From [Eubacterium] yurii (GTDB taxonomy: Bacteria; Bacillota; Clostridia; Peptostreptococcales; Filifactoraceae): a stretch of DNA of 64,000 nucleotides. The DNA is taken from NCBI GenBank assembly GCA_900167215.1, contig FUZS01000010.1, positions 34,096-98,095 on the forward strand, in the 5' to 3' direction. Positions within the stretch are counted from its first letter, which is position 1. Each line of letters opens with the position of its first letter. The notes under the pieces are model-generated. The model was not told the origin of the DNA. It ran no database searches and was given only the letters and a program-made list of their open reading frames with translations. Below are positions 62,468 through 64,000 of the stretch, piece by piece. The position numbers and the translations under genes are program-made.

Positions 62468-62989
62468 TTATTCTTGTTCTATTATACCGTAATCTCCATC
62501 TTTTCTCTTGTAGATTACATTTATCATATCAGTATCTGAATTGACAAATACGAAGAAGTCGTGTCCTACCAACTCCAATTGCAATATAGCCTCTTCTTCA
62601 GACATAGGTGTAAATTCAAATTTCTTTCTTCTGCTTATCAAGCTTTCCTTAGTATTTTCTATGCTTGAATCGTCTATATTTTCAAATCTTATAGTTTCTG
62701 TTCCTCTGTTTTTAAGTTTAGTCTTAAATTTACGGAGTTGTTTGGATAACTTACTTACCACTTCATCAACCGCACAATAAAGATCACTGTCTGTAGCTTC
62801 AGCTCTTATCACATTCTTATTTACAGGGATAGTCACTTCGACTATAGAGTCATCCTTTCTTCTTGAAGCGGTTACTCTTACATTAACATCCTCGTTAAAA
62901 TACTTTTCCAATCTTGACAGCTTTGTTTCCACTGTTGCTTTTTGCTTAGGTGACAAGCTTATTTGTTTTCCACTTAAAATAATGTTCAT
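62468..62989 (-). CDS. hpf: Ribosome hibernation-promoting factor, long form
   Basis: 173 residues, long HPF. N-terminal YfiA-like domain (1-100): LSGKQISLSPKQKATVETKL, FNEDVNVRVTASRRKDDSIV, AVDEVVSKLSKQLRKFK. The C-terminal dimerization domain (about 115-173) has FEFTPMSEEEAILQLELVGH and DFFVFVNSDTDMINVIYKRK. It makes 100S ribosome dimers in stationary phase. ATG with AAGGGG upstream. Confidence 0.95.
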   Translation of the reverse strand: MNIILSGKQISLSPKQKATVETKLSRLEKYFNEDVNVRVTASRRKDDSIVEVTIPVNKNVIRAEATDSDLYCAVDEVVSKLSKQLRKFKTKLKNRGTETIRFENIDDSSIENTKESLISRRKKFEFTPMSEEEAILQLELVGHDFFVFVNSDTDMINVIYKRKDGDYGIIEQE

Positions 62990-63031
62990 TATAAGTACCC
63001 CTTTCAGATGGTATTTTTATAACCGTCTTAT

Positions 63032-63082
63032 GTATGAAAGACCTAATTGTTGTAGTGAAAAATCTTTGACGATCTTTCATAC
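63032..63082. promoter_or_regulatory. Inverted repeat in the hpf leader
   Basis: GTATGAAAGA pairs with TCTTTCATAC across 31 bases, 43 bp upstream of the hpf start. It may be part of the control of hpf or the end of the metA transcript. Confidence 0.4.
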
Positions 63083-63225
63083 TTAAACAAATTATAAATT
63101 CTTTCTACCTTTATTATACTATTTTTTTTGTTTTTGTAAACATTTTTTTATTTTCAATTTCTCATATAATTCCAATATTGATATTAAGAAAAACAATATC
63201 AGAATTATATGAGATAAAATATCTG

Positions 63226-64000
63226 TTATATCTTGTCAATATCGTAAGGTGTGGTCTGATATACGTTGTAGTTGAGCCAATTTGTAAATAGCAGATGTGA
63301 ATGTGCCTTCCAGTTCATAAAAGGCTTTTTTGTCACATCATCATCCGGATAGTAGTTTTGCGGTATCTTGATAGGCTTACCCAAATTCAAATCCCTCTTA
63401 TACTCCTCATCCAAGGTATATCGGTCATATTCTGCATGTCCTGAAACAAAGACAAAGCCGTTTTCTTCGCAGACGCACATATATACTCCTGCGTCATCAG
63501 ACATTGCAACTATCTCCAAATCCTTTATTTTTTGGATGTCCTCCGCCCTTGTAGTAGTATGTCTTGAATGGGGGATGAAAAATTCATCATCAAAGCCTCT
63601 AACTATAGGCTTTTTATTGATTATATCATGCTTAAATATTCCAAAGAGCTTTTCTTCCAAAGGTAGTTTAGCTATGTCATAGAAATAGTACAGACCTGCT
63701 TGAAAAGCCCAGCAGATGAACATAGTGGAATGGACATTAGTCTTGCAAAAGTCAAATACTTCTGTCAGCTCCTGCCAATAATCCACCTCTTCAAAAGGAA
63801 TGTTTTCAACAGGTGCACCGGTAATTATCATTCCGTCGTACTTGTTATTTCTCACACTTGAAAAGGAGTTGTAAAACTTCAAAAGATGTTCCTTCTTAGT
63901 GTTTTTGCTCTCATGAGACTCTAAGGTAATAAGGTCTACATCCACTTGTAAAGGAGAGTTTGCCAACATTCTAAGCAGTTGTGTCTCTGTTTGTATTTTT
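63226..64000 (-). CDS. metA: Homoserine O-acyltransferase MetA, 3' part (cut by window edge)
   Basis: The last 257 codons of metA; the gene begins outside the window. Motifs: IQTETQLLRMLANSPLQVDV, the catalytic Cys in FICWAFQAGLYYFY, the His/Glu pair in FVSGHAEYDRYTL, and RHTTTRAEDI. The specificity residue after GAPVE is Glu (GAPVENIPFEEVDYW), the pattern of homoserine O-acetyltransferases of Firmicutes; Gly at that place would mark succinyltransferases. First committed step of methionine synthesis. Confidence 0.94.
   Translation of the reverse strand, partial: KIQTETQLLRMLANSPLQVDVDLITLESHESKNTKKEHLLKFYNSFSSVRNNKYDGMIITGAPVENIPFEEVDYWQELTEVFDFCKTNVHSTMFICWAFQAGLYYFYDIAKLPLEEKLFGIFKHDIINKKPIVRGFDDEFFIPHSRHTTTRAEDIQKIKDLEIVAMSDDAGVYMCVCEENGFVFVSGHAEYDRYTLDEEYKRDLNLGKPIKIPQNYYPDDDVTKKPFMNWKAHSHLLFTNWLNYNVYQTTPYDIDKI

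Overview
The window is AT-rich DNA from an anaerobic low-GC Firmicute. Its proteins look clostridial, and the combination of asnA, the ygeXYW/ygfK/ssnA cluster, an FlhB-tail/YraN pair and a DUF3798 ABC transporter would fit the Peptostreptococcaceae; that placement is inference from gene content, not from a marker gene. Standard code is used, with ATG, GTG and TTG starts and strong GGAGG-type ribosome binding sites.

Region 1 (about 0.3-8.8 kb) is an integrative and mobilizable element of the Tn4451/TnpX type, all on the minus strand: a large serine recombinase, a MarR/SRPBCC cargo pair, a sigma-like helper, a DUF3847 protein, a MobA/MobL relaxase with a hairpin-rich candidate oriT, a replisome-organizer protein, a DUF1016 nuclease and TnpW. 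A 12-bp direct repeat marks possible ends. The element separates a secreted-protein gene, cut by the window edge, from a two-component system. Region 2 (9-15.2 kb) holds that two-component system, asparagine synthetase AsnA, a secreted-protein gene broken by one in-frame TGA, and an ORF6N-domain protein.

Region 3 (15.7-30.2 kb) is the metabolic core: ygeX, ygeY, ygeW, a purine permease, carbamate kinase, a second purine permease, ygfK, an unrecognised cysteine-rich protein and ssnA, all read from right to left. Together these suggest uptake of xanthine or urate, reductive opening, carbamoyl transfer to make ATP, and deamination of 2,3-diaminopropionate to pyruvate and ammonia. No xanthine dehydrogenase is present in the window. 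Most gaps contain a strong, unrelated hairpin, and a pair of perfect 13-bp palindromes lies upstream of ygeX.

Region 4 (30.5-41.4 kb) contains a GNAT-like protein, 5-formyl-THF cyclo-ligase, a tRNA-Lys/Glu/Val cluster with a consensus promoter, a pseudouridine synthase, a threonine-aldolase-like enzyme, a 1734-residue DUF4132 protein and a small acidic companion. Region 5 (41.8-54 kb) is accessory: small plus-strand genes, many with an extended -10 promoter of the form TGNTATAAT, interspersed with gene remnants and dispersed repeats. These repeats include a MITE-like family of about 110 bp (seven copies in the window, 9-48 kb) and a 140-bp direct repeat that carries a promoter.

Region 6 (54-64 kb) is more conserved: a Fur-family regulator, YraN, an FlhB-tail protein, a complete ABC importer with a DUF3798 lipoprotein, two small envelope proteins, the long ribosome hibernation factor, and the 3' part of metA with the residue pattern of an acetyltransferase.
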